In this document: piece by piece, positions 57,798 to 64,000 of the stretch | Layout of the letters: each line of letters begins with the position of its first letter | Numbering within the stretch: the first letter of the stretch is position 1 | Program-made: the position numbers and the translations under genes | Notes under the pieces: generated by a model | The model's input: only the letters and a program-made list of their open reading frames with translations | Database searches by the model: none | What the model was told of the DNA's origin: nothing | Assembly: GCF_009674675.1 (NCBI RefSeq) | Contig: NZ_WKJC01000001.1 | Coordinates: 1,830,599 to 1,894,598, forward strand | Direction: 5' to 3' | DNA: 64,000 nt | Source of the DNA: Kangiella sp. HZ709 | GTDB taxonomy: Bacteria > Pseudomonadota > Gammaproteobacteria > Enterobacterales > Kangiellaceae

Positions 57798-58109
57798 ATG
57801 AAAATTGGTAGCATTGCGTTCTTAGTAGGTTTAGTAATTGCTGTAGTAGGGGCATTTGTATCGCAAGAATGGTTTCCTATCGTTTTAGTGGTAACAGGTT
57901 TGGTGGTTGGTTTCCTAAACGTATCAGGTGGCGAGTCACGTCGTTTCTTGATCTCTGCGATCGCTTTTTTAATGGCGGCAGATGCTTTAGATACCCTTCC
58001 GATGGTTGGCGCTAAAGTGACCGATATCATGTTAAACATTGGCTATATGGTTGGCGCAGCTGCATTATTGGTAGCAATCATTTCACTATTTGATATGAGC
58101 AAAGACTAA
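57798..58109 (+). CDS. Small four-helix membrane protein of unknown function
   Basis: 103 aa, almost all membrane: hydrophobic segments at about 4-22, 26-44, 50-68 and 75-97, with many small residues (Gly, Ala, Val). No family recognised. A strong RBS (GGGGGTG) precedes the ATG, and a terminator follows, so it is a single-gene unit between priA and rpmE. Codon use matches the neighbours. Confidence 0.78.
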   Translation: MKIGSIAFLVGLVIAVVGAFVSQEWFPIVLVVTGLVVGFLNVSGGESRRFLISAIAFLMAADALDTLPMVGAKVTDIMLNIGYMVGAAALLVAIISLFDMSKD

Positions 58110-58166
58110 TTAAGCTTTAAAAAAAGAATAAAAACACAAAAAAAAACAACACGTTAGTGTGACAAT

Positions 58167-58189
58167 GCGGCCTCTGGTCGCTTTTTTTT
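58167..58189 (+). terminator. Terminator after the small membrane protein gene
   Basis: Six-pair stem GCGGCC/GGTCGC (one G-T pair), loop of three, followed by eight Ts. It lies 58 bases after the stop. Confidence 0.8.
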
Positions 58190-58226
58190 ATTTGGGATTT
58201 GTTAAAACAGATTTCACGATAAGGGC

Positions 58227-58255
58227 TTGATCTCACTTGGGCTCAGGCGTATGAT
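58227..58255 (+). promoter_or_regulatory. Promoter of rpmE
   Basis: TTGATC (58227-58232), a 17-base spacer and TATGAT (58250-58255), followed by a GC-rich discriminator (CGCCGC) of the kind seen at stringently controlled ribosomal promoters. The predicted leader to the rpmE ATG is about 90 bases. Confidence 0.65.
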
Positions 58256-58350
58256 CGCCGCTCGAATTTAAAAGTACTCGGATCGTGTTTGGCGTAGTTC
58301 TTTCTATAACTACAGCCCAGATGGCGATTCCAAAAATGAGATCTAAGACT

Positions 58351-58560
58351 ATGAAAAATGATATTCATCCAAATTATAAAACTATCAAAGCGACTTGTAG
58401 TTGCGGTAACGTAATTGAAGTCGGTTCAACAGGCACAGACATGAACTTGGACGTATGTTCAGCGTGTCACCCATTCTTCACTGGTAAGCAGAAAATGCTT
58501 GATACTGGTGGCCGTGTTGACCGTTTCCGTAAGCGTTTTGGTAACCGTTCTTTAAAATAA
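58351..58560 (+). CDS. rpmE: 50S ribosomal protein L31
   Basis: Zinc-binding form of L31 with all four ligands: Cys16, Cys18, Cys36 and Cys39 (TCSCGN...CSACHPF). Motifs [10 protein letters not shown] and [12 protein letters not shown] are conserved. ATG 58351 gives 69 aa, the usual length; longer in-frame starts upstream are not supported. The position divergent from priA matches E. coli. Confidence 0.95.
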   Translation: MKNDIHPNYKTIKATCSCGNVIEVGSTGTDMNLDVCSACHPFFTGKQKMLDTGGRVDRFRKRFGNRSLK

Positions 58561-58593
58561 TTTAGAGAATTCTCTTTAAGAGAAACCGAAAGT

Positions 58594-58621
58594 AAAAAGG
58601 CGCTCACTGAGCGCCTTTTTT
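58594..58621 (+). terminator. Terminator of rpmE
   Basis: Stem GGCGCTC/GAGCGCC with a three-base loop between A and T runs. It can work in both directions, thus also for the convergent HTH-2TM gene. Confidence 0.92.
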
Positions 58622-58632
58622 GTATTTAATAC

Positions 58633-59124
58633 TTAAAGCTTTCGACCGAGTCGTTTTTCGATTTGTTTCTTTTCCCATTCAGCTCCGAAAAGGAATGGCA
58701 AGTCTAGAACTCCAATTGCATGTCCGGCGACTCCAATACCCCAACCAAATGTAGGCCACCAAGCCCAAATTACATTTGGCGAGGTCATTAAGTTTAAAAT
58801 CCATAGACCTGAAATAACCAAGCAGAAGATAATCAAATGAATATAAAGTCCTTTAATTTCTTTTACTTTTTCAATGGCTTTTGCTTCATCATAAGTTAGC
58901 TTTGTGTCGGGCTGCATAATCGGTTCCTCTATTTTGTCCAAAAGATAATGTCCTGATAATTCAGCAACATTGATTTCGAACACAGATGCTAAAGACTTAA
59001 GCGTCTCAAGACTGGCATTTTCGCCGCGCTCTAAGCGTTGAATTGTGCGAGTGCTTAAACCACTAATGTCGGCCAATTGTTCTTGTGACCAGCCTTTTTG
59101 TAAGCGTAATTTTTTGATAAGCAT
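58633..59124 (-). CDS. XRE-type HTH regulator fused to a 2TM domain
   Basis: 163 aa. The N-terminal HTH_3 domain (about 4-58, KLRLQKGWSQEQLADISGLSTRTIQRLERGENASLETLKSL) is a classic Cro/CI-type DNA-binding unit. A linker leads to a 2TM domain (about 78-163) with two membrane segments (about 95-113 and 120-143) and a basic end. It would be a membrane-tethered transcription regulator with unknown signal and targets. It is convergent with rpmE, and no partner gene is beside it. Confidence 0.85.
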   Translation of the reverse strand: MLIKKLRLQKGWSQEQLADISGLSTRTIQRLERGENASLETLKSLASVFEINVAELSGHYLLDKIEEPIMQPDTKLTYDEAKAIEKVKEIKGLYIHLIIFCLVISGLWILNLMTSPNVIWAWWPTFGWGIGVAGHAIGVLDLPFLFGAEWEKKQIEKRLGRKL

Positions 59125-59263
59125 AATCTTTACTGAATCTGTGTTTGTTGGAATCTATTATGAGAAATGATTATGGCATAAACCACGACGGCAAGGCGAA
59201 AAGAATACGACAATGGCGGGTTAGCTCAATAAAAACAATGAGTTAATGATTCTATCGGCGGAG

Positions 59264-60361
59264 TTATGTCGGGTATATGGCGCCTAATATTGTATCCTGC
59301 GATGCACCTGTGACGGCAGCAAGATTGCCAGCTTTGCGATTAATGGTTCGCTCAGCAAGCCAAGCAAAAGCCATAGCCTCAACCCAATCAGGATCAACGC
59401 CAAGTTGATAGGTCGATTGAACGGTGAATGATGGAATTAAAGTCTGAATGCGTTCAGCTAAATATTCATTATGGACACCGCCGCCACAAAGATAAATTTC
59501 GCCGGAGTCTAAATGGTTATCAATTGAATCAGATAAAGTTTGCGCAGTAAGCTCTAACAGAGTGCGTTGAACATCTGCGGCCTCAGTAGAGTCAAGATCA
59601 AATTGGTTCAACCAGCCTAAATTAAAGTATTCACGACCGGTACTTTTTGGCGCTGCTTGAGTAAAATAAGGATCGCCAAGCATAGCTTCTAACAGGTGGC
59701 CATCAAGTTGCCCGCTTTTTGCCCAATCGCCATTAGGGTCAAAGGACTGGTTTTTATGCAGCTTAATCCATTGATCCATTAAAGTATTCGCCGGGCCGGT
59801 ATCGTAACCTATGACGTCTGAGTTGTTGGTTAAAAGTGTAATATTAGCAATGCCGCCGAGGTTAACTATTACTCGGTTGCTCGCAGCGTCTTTAAATATT
59901 GAGTGATGAAAGGCCGGAACTAAAGGTGCACCTTGGCCGCCTAAAGCCATGTCTCGGCGTCGAAAATCGGCCACTACATCAATGCCCGTTTTGGCCGCAA
60001 TGATATTGGGGTCGCCAATCTGCAAAGTAAAAGCTTGAACGTGGTTTGGGATATGACGAATGGTTTGTCCATGTGAGCCGATAGCAGTTATTTCTGAAGG
60101 CGCTATTGAAGTCTTCTCTAACAAAGCGGCTACGGCTTGTGCTAATAAATCGCCAATTTCTACGTCCAAATGTCCCATCATTTCAATGGGATCATGCTGA
60201 TATTGGCTGCTAGCAATGGCGTGAATTTTGTTTTGCAATGGCTCTGCAATAGGTAAACATAAAGACTCGATTAGCTTTATAGAGTTATCTTGTATGTCGC
60301 ATAAAACGGCATCGACACCATCAACGCTGGTGCCAGACATAAGACCTATGAAGTAAGGCAT
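59264..60361 (-). CDS. anmK: Anhydro-N-acetylmuramic acid kinase
   Basis: Converts 1,6-anhydro-MurNAc to MurNAc-6-phosphate in cell-wall recycling. ATP-binding and sugar motifs are intact: GLMSGTSVDGVDAVL, GSHGQTIRH, DFRRRDMALGGQGAPLVPAFH and NLGGIANIT. Length 365 aa is normal. It lies 20 bases after the M23 endopeptidase gene and shares its strand, so cutting and recycling of murein are linked in one transcript. Confidence 0.96.
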   Translation of the reverse strand: MPYFIGLMSGTSVDGVDAVLCDIQDNSIKLIESLCLPIAEPLQNKIHAIASSQYQHDPIEMMGHLDVEIGDLLAQAVAALLEKTSIAPSEITAIGSHGQTIRHIPNHVQAFTLQIGDPNIIAAKTGIDVVADFRRRDMALGGQGAPLVPAFHHSIFKDAASNRVIVNLGGIANITLLTNNSDVIGYDTGPANTLMDQWIKLHKNQSFDPNGDWAKSGQLDGHLLEAMLGDPYFTQAAPKSTGREYFNLGWLNQFDLDSTEAADVQRTLLELTAQTLSDSIDNHLDSGEIYLCGGGVHNEYLAERIQTLIPSFTVQSTYQLGVDPDWVEAMAFAWLAERTINRKAGNLAAVTGASQDTILGAIYPT

Positions 60362-60381
60362 AGGGAGTCGTTATGAAGAAA

Positions 60382-61851
60382 TTATTGTTCTAATTTAGTG
60401 TTTTCTGGATTAGTATTCAAGCGGGCAAAATGCTCGACACGCTTATATTCTAATTGGGTAATTAAATTTTTGGTTTGCTCCTTGAATCGGCTTAGCTCTT
60501 TTTTTGCAACCGGTGCGGCATGCGGAAGCTTAACTGTTCGAGGATTACGGTGGACACCATTAACTAGAAATTCATAGTGTAAGTGAGGAGCTTCTGACAT
60601 ACCTGTGCTACCCACATAGCCGATAATCTGCCCTTGTTTTACTCGCTCACCTTTTTTAACTCGGCGCTTTGAAAAGTGTAAGTACTTAGTAGTAATGTTA
60701 TTACCGTGCTGTACAAATACATGATGGCCATTGTATTTATCATAAGATGAGCGAACCACTCGGCCATCGCCAGAAGCTCTAACCGGTGTACCTGTGGCAG
60801 CTCTATAATCTACTCCACGATGAGGTTTTACGCGCTTTTGAATCGGATGGAATCTACGAGGATTAAAATTCGAACTAACGTAATTAAACTTTAAAGGTGC
60901 TCGCAGGAAGGATTTGCGTAATGCTTTACCGTCTGGAGTGTAATAAGCAGTTCTCTCTTTTAAATCGGTGTATTGTACAGCTGCGTATTGATCGCCACGG
61001 TTAATAAACTCTGCAGATAAAATATCGCCATAACCTACTTTTTCACCATCAATAAATTTTTCTTGGTAAAGCACAGAAAAAGAATCGCCTTGGCGAATCT
61101 CTAATGCAAAGTCAATGTCGTATTCAAAAACACCAGCTAATTCCATGATTACGCCATCAGGTAAACCAGCCTCGATACCAGCATTATAAAAGCTGCTATT
61201 AATATTTGCGGTCGCAAAGCGTTGTTCAAAGGTGATTTCTTTCTGCTCAACCTCAGAAGAGAATGTTTTGGCTGAATCTTTATTGATGACCAATGTTTCG
61301 CTTAAACTAAAAGGGTAGCGTAAACTTTCAAAGCCTTCTTCACCTTCGGTTTGAGCGAACTCAATCGTGTGCCCTGGACGAATGCTTTTAAGAACTCTGA
61401 TATCGTCTCCTGATTTCATCAGGTAGTGCAAGTCAGTTGCTGAATAACCTTGTTTTTGGAAAATTTTTGCTAATGTATCGCCCTTTTTTACTTCGATAGT
61501 ATGCCACTGAGTGCTTGGTTCAAGTTTAATGGGTTCAGCCGGAATTGCCTCAATTAGTGTTGTTGAGTTATCAGCCAAACTAACCTGAAGTTCTTCAGAA
61601 GCTACGCGCATTGAAGGTTTCTGATCTGAATTAGTTAAAGAGAAATCGGTATTGGTATCTTTAAGATTAGCTGCAAAACCTAAAGTTCGTATTTCAGGAG
61701 TTTTGCCTTGAGTGTCATCTTTAATGTAAGCATAAGTAGACACTAGAGCAATAGAGCCCAGAACAGACATTAAAATAGGTTTTCTATTTCTACGCTTTTT
61801 CGTAAATAGAGAGTCCTTTCTACTTAGGTGTTTAAAATCTTTGTTAATCAT
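60382..61851 (-). CDS. mepM: Murein DD-endopeptidase MepM-like (LysM + M23)
   Basis: Membrane-anchored peptidoglycan endopeptidase that would cut cross-links for wall growth. N-terminal membrane segment (about 28-46), LysM-type/OapA region (about 118-170, WHTIEVKKGDTLAKIFQKQG), a middle domain, and an M23 domain (about 325-450) with zinc ligands H347xxxD351 and H426xH428, and catalytic His395 (YLHFSK) (numbering from the GTG at 61860). I place the start at ATG 61851; the GTG adds three residues. Length about 490 aa. Followed by anmK. Confidence 0.91.
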   Translation of the reverse strand: MINKDFKHLSRKDSLFTKKRRNRKPILMSVLGSIALVSTYAYIKDDTQGKTPEIRTLGFAANLKDTNTDFSLTNSDQKPSMRVASEELQVSLADNSTTLIEAIPAEPIKLEPSTQWHTIEVKKGDTLAKIFQKQGYSATDLHYLMKSGDDIRVLKSIRPGHTIEFAQTEGEEGFESLRYPFSLSETLVINKDSAKTFSSEVEQKEITFEQRFATANINSSFYNAGIEAGLPDGVIMELAGVFEYDIDFALEIRQGDSFSVLYQEKFIDGEKVGYGDILSAEFINRGDQYAAVQYTDLKERTAYYTPDGKALRKSFLRAPLKFNYVSSNFNPRRFHPIQKRVKPHRGVDYRAATGTPVRASGDGRVVRSSYDKYNGHHVFVQHGNNITTKYLHFSKRRVKKGERVKQGQIIGYVGSTGMSEAPHLHYEFLVNGVHRNPRTVKLPHAAPVAKKELSRFKEQTKNLITQLEYKRVEHFARLNTNPENTKLEQ

Positions 61852-61860
61852 CAAGGTCAC

Positions 61861-62192
61861 TAGTTGCTATACTTACTTTATTGACAAATGGCACTTAAGG
61901 AATGCGCTCTAACAATAACTGCCTACAGTGAAATGATCAATGTAAAATTGTGTTAAAACAGTTGTTTTAAGGTGTTTTCTTAAAAAATGTGAAAAATTCA
62001 CGATTTTTAAGCATAAATACTTATATGTCTTGTCGTGAAAATACAATATTTCATTGCATCCTGACTAAGATCCTTTATCCTTGCCTTTTATTCCAATCAA
62101 TAGACTTAATAATGGTTAGAGCTTGATTTTAGTATTAGCAAAATTAACCATTACAAAGTAAAAATAGCTAAATTTAACGGTTTCTGAAAAAA
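61861..62192. other. Intergenic region between mepM and tyrS
   Basis: Divergent promoter region of about 330 AT-rich bases. No gene, tRNA or repeat was found in it. A TGGCAC hexamer at about 61889 lacks a TTGC at sigma-54 spacing. Promoters for tyrS and mepM must be here but could not be assigned. Confidence 0.5.
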
Positions 62193-63389
62193 ATGACTGA
62201 TTTTGAGAAAGCATTTGCTGAAATAAAGCGCGGTTCTGACGAGATATTAGTAGAAGAAGAGCTTATTGAGCGCCTTAAAAGTGGTAAAAAATTAAGGATA
62301 AAAGCAGGTTTTGACCCGACGGCTCCTGACTTGCATTTGGGGCATACCGTTTTACTGAATAAAATGCGCCAATTCCAGCAGCTTGGTCATGAAGTGGTTT
62401 TCTTAATTGGTGACTTTACCGGTTTGATTGGCGATCCAACGGGGAAAAATGTAACTCGCAAGCCGCTGACCAAAGAAGCTATCCTTGAAAATGCCGAAAC
62501 TTATAAAGAGCAGGTCTTTAAAATTCTAGACCCAGAGAAAACGATCGTTGAGTTTAATTCAAGTTGGATGGATAAGTTGGGGGCGGCCGGCATGATTAAG
62601 CTGACGTCTTTATCAACCGTAGCCAGAATGCTTGAGCGCGATGATTTTAAAAAGCGTTATGCCAATGAACAACCTATCGCCATCCACGAGTTTATTTACC
62701 CTTTGGCCCAGGGTTACGACTCTGTTGCGCTAGAGTGTGATGTCGAATTAGGTGGAACTGATCAGCGATTTAATCTGTTAATGGGGCGTGAGCTGCAAAA
62801 GCATTATGGCCAAAAACCACAAGTAGTATTAATGATGCCATTATTAGAAGGTTTAGATGGCGTAAATAAAATGTCTAAATCGCTGGATAACTATGTAGGC
62901 ATTACGGAAGCCCCGGGTGTTATGTATCAAAAGTTGTTATCGCTGCCGGATTCTATTATGTGGCGTTATTATGAATTACTGTCCTTTAAGCCATTGGACG
63001 AAATTGAACAACTACAGAAAGATGTTGAAAATGGTACTAACCCGCGAGATATCAAAATCTTGTTTGCGAAAGAAATCATTGAGCGTTTTCATGGCGCTGA
63101 AGCTGCAGAAAATGCGCATAAAGGCGCAGGCAATTTAATTGTGGAAGGTGAAGTGCCAGAAGGGACACCAGAAGTAGAAGTTTCTTTAGATGGCGCTGAG
63201 CAATTTCCGATTGGCGCTATTATCAATCGAGCCGGCTTAGCTGTGAATGGCGCTCAAGCCAAAGACATGCTGAAAAACGGGCGAGTAAAGGTCGACTGGC
63301 AAGTTGTTGAACCTTCATTAATGCTTAATGCTGGAAAATACCTGATTCAAGCGGGGAAAAAGAAAATTGCTTTTGTGACTTTAAGTTAA
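62193..63389 (+). CDS. tyrS: Tyrosyl-tRNA synthetase
   Basis: Class I synthetase charging tRNA-Tyr. The HIGH-type motif is HLGHT at residues 48-52. The second signature is KMSKS at 226-230, the form seen in TyrZ-type enzymes, whereas E. coli TyrS has KFGKT. A C-terminal S4 RNA-binding domain (about 330-398, [29 protein letters not shown]) is present. Length 398 aa fits TyrZ-type enzymes. It lies upstream of the rRNA operon. Confidence 0.96.
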   Translation: MTDFEKAFAEIKRGSDEILVEEELIERLKSGKKLRIKAGFDPTAPDLHLGHTVLLNKMRQFQQLGHEVVFLIGDFTGLIGDPTGKNVTRKPLTKEAILENAETYKEQVFKILDPEKTIVEFNSSWMDKLGAAGMIKLTSLSTVARMLERDDFKKRYANEQPIAIHEFIYPLAQGYDSVALECDVELGGTDQRFNLLMGRELQKHYGQKPQVVLMMPLLEGLDGVNKMSKSLDNYVGITEAPGVMYQKLLSLPDSIMWRYYELLSFKPLDEIEQLQKDVENGTNPRDIKILFAKEIIERFHGAEAAENAHKGAGNLIVEGEVPEGTPEVEVSLDGAEQFPIGAIINRAGLAVNGAQAKDMLKNGRVKVDWQVVEPSLMLNAGKYLIQAGKKKIAFVTLS

Positions 63390-63412
63390 GTAAAAGCAGT
63401 GATTCAGTGATT

Positions 63413-63438
63413 AAGGCCAGTTTAACTGGCCTTTTTTT
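63413..63438 (+). terminator. Terminator of tyrS
   Basis: Stem AAGGCCAG/CTGGCCTT with a five-base loop, followed by a T run to 63438. It lies 24 bases after the tyrS stop and isolates the gene from the rRNA promoters. Confidence 0.92.
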
Positions 63439-63520
63439 ATGCATTTAGTTTGTAAAAACAACAGTTTGCATGATTTCTAGTCAACCTATCTATTTATTTT
63501 AAATTAATTATAAATAAGTG

Positions 63521-63548
63521 TTGATCATTATGATTTGCTCTCTATAAT
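63521..63548 (+). promoter_or_regulatory. rRNA operon promoter P1
   Basis: TTGATC (63521-63526), 16-base spacer, TATAAT (63543-63548), then a GCGC discriminator. An AT-rich stretch (63490-63520) upstream is a possible UP element. Confidence 0.8.
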
Positions 63549-63656
63549 GCGCTCCACTTTCGAGGCATTAGTAAATTCTAAAGCCTGGGATTAAAGGCTC
63601 GGAAGCCTCGATTAAGCAGCTTTCAAAATTAATTGGAAAAAGTTTAAGAAAAGATG

Positions 63657-63684
63657 TTGACAGGGAAATGGCGCTCTATATAAT
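63657..63684 (+). promoter_or_regulatory. rRNA operon promoter P2
   Basis: Consensus TTGACA (63657-63662), 16-base spacer and consensus TATAAT (63679-63684), followed by GCGCCC. An A-rich segment upstream (63627-63656) is a plausible UP element. Confidence 0.88.
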
Positions 63685-63815
63685 GCGCCCCCGCTTCGGC
63701 AGAAAAGCCAAGCATTAGTTAGAGGAATTAGGGTTGAAAAGTGGTCGATATCTACCCTCGAAACTTGCCTGAAAAGGCCTCTTGAAAAAAGAGTGAAAAA
63801 AGTTTTCAAAAGATG

Positions 63816-63843
63816 TTGACAGGTACGAGGTGCAATGTATAAT
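63816..63843 (+). promoter_or_regulatory. rRNA operon promoter P3
   Basis: Consensus TTGACA (63816-63821), 16-base spacer and TATAAT (63838-63843), followed by TCGCC. The region just upstream (AAAAAAGTTTTCAAAAGATG) resembles the one before P2, suggesting that the promoters arose by duplication. Confidence 0.88.
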
Positions 63844-64000
63844 TCGCCTCCACTTGAGCGGAGCAAGTTCTTCGCCAAGACGTTCTTTAAAAGTTTGTAA
63901 GACAATTTGTGTGGGCACTTGATAGGTAATGCATCGCATTATCAATGAAGTGACCAACACCCTAAAATTAATTCGATTAATTGATTTATTTTTAATAAGT
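63844..64000 (+). other. 5' leader of an rRNA operon, cut by the window end
   Basis: Transcribed leader after promoter P3. It contains boxA and a stretch that should pair in the RNase III stem around 16S. No 16S start sequence (such as AGAGTTTGATC) is reached by 64000, so the 16S gene begins just outside the window. Reading frames called here on the minus strand are chance frames. Confidence 0.85.
63881..63893 (+). promoter_or_regulatory. rRNA leader boxA antitermination site
   Basis: GTTCTTTAAAA resembles the boxA of gammaproteobacterial rRNA leaders (TGCTCTTTAACA in E. coli). The next bases (AGACAATTTGTGTGGGCACT) closely match the E. coli leader downstream of boxA. NusB/S10-dependent antitermination is expected. 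Confidence 0.85.

Noticed and set aside
61885..61910. TGGCAC...TGC as a sigma-54 promoter for tyrS
   Set aside because: The gap between GG and GC is 12 bases, not 10, and tyrS is more than 250 bases away.
63612..63960. Two overlapping minus-strand reading frames in the rRNA leader
   Set aside because: They lie across three strong plus-strand promoters and boxA. Their similar peptides come from the repeated promoter units, not from a gene.
1..64000. CRISPR arrays, tRNA genes, insertion sequences, phage genes, attachment sites
   Set aside because: I looked for repeat-spacer patterns, T-loop-like GGTTCGANTCC motifs, transposase or integrase proteins and terminal inverted repeats, and saw none.

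Overview
The window looks like about 64 kb of core chromosome from a low-GC (roughly 40%) marine-type gammaproteobacterium. Gene families, gene order and sequence style fit the Kangiella/Aliikangiella neighbourhood of the former Oceanospirillales; this is an inference from synteny, since no 16S is inside the window. No phage, insertion sequence, CRISPR array or tRNA gene was seen. Nearly every gene belongs to a recognised family.

Layout. 5-2628: envZ, then hslO and hslR on the minus strand. 2863-14498: a complete plus-strand type II secretion operon, gspC to gspN, followed without a gap by the nucleotidase yrfG and by nudE. 15708-19629: minus-strand ctpA-like protease, envC and gpmI. 19847-23725: a qmcA/nfeD pair, then the conserved yibN-grxC-secB-gpsA run, with trmL convergent. 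24220-28125: a nitrogen-control block (an ntrC-like gene, ntrB, a DUF4124 gene, glnA). 28537-34548: an accessory block with a TonB-dependent receptor, two convergent 2OG-Fe(II)-oxygenase-like genes, and a PP-loop/TusA-type sulfur-transfer pair. 34697-42826: bipA, a lipoprotein gene, dtd, an MFS-acyltransferase fusion, tatD, an AI-2E-type permease and an M24 peptidase. 42876-48485: a minus-strand block with a DUF4442 gene, tatC-tatB-tatA, hinT, ubiB-ubiJ-ubiE and a DUF971 gene. 48589-52035: a TPR-sulfotransferase and a secreted subtilase. 52477-57539: hslU, hslV, ftsN-like, priA. 57798-61851: a small membrane protein, rpmE, an HTH-2TM regulator, anmK and mepM. 62193-64000: tyrS and the promoter/leader region of an rRNA operon whose 16S gene must start just beyond the window.

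How the genes work together. The T2SS would export folded periplasmic proteins; the subtilase with two C-terminal PPC domains is a plausible cargo. EnvC, MepM, AnmK, CtpA and the FtsN-like protein act on the cell wall and its recycling. SecB and TatABC cover the other export routes. UbiE, UbiJ and UbiB serve ubiquinone synthesis.

Most notable point. The response regulator paired with NtrB keeps the NtrC receiver (D54, T82, K104) and the NtrC Fis-type DNA-binding end, but the whole sigma-54 AAA+ domain is missing (210 residues, against about 470 in enteric NtrC). Perfect NtrC-type palindromes (TGCACCA-N3-TGGTGCA) still lie upstream of glnA and of ntrB, and no good -24/-12 promoter is visible there. 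This suggests nitrogen control rewired to a sigma-54-independent mode. Second in interest are the TonB receptor with its two convergent oxygenase-like genes, and the PP-loop/TusA pair.
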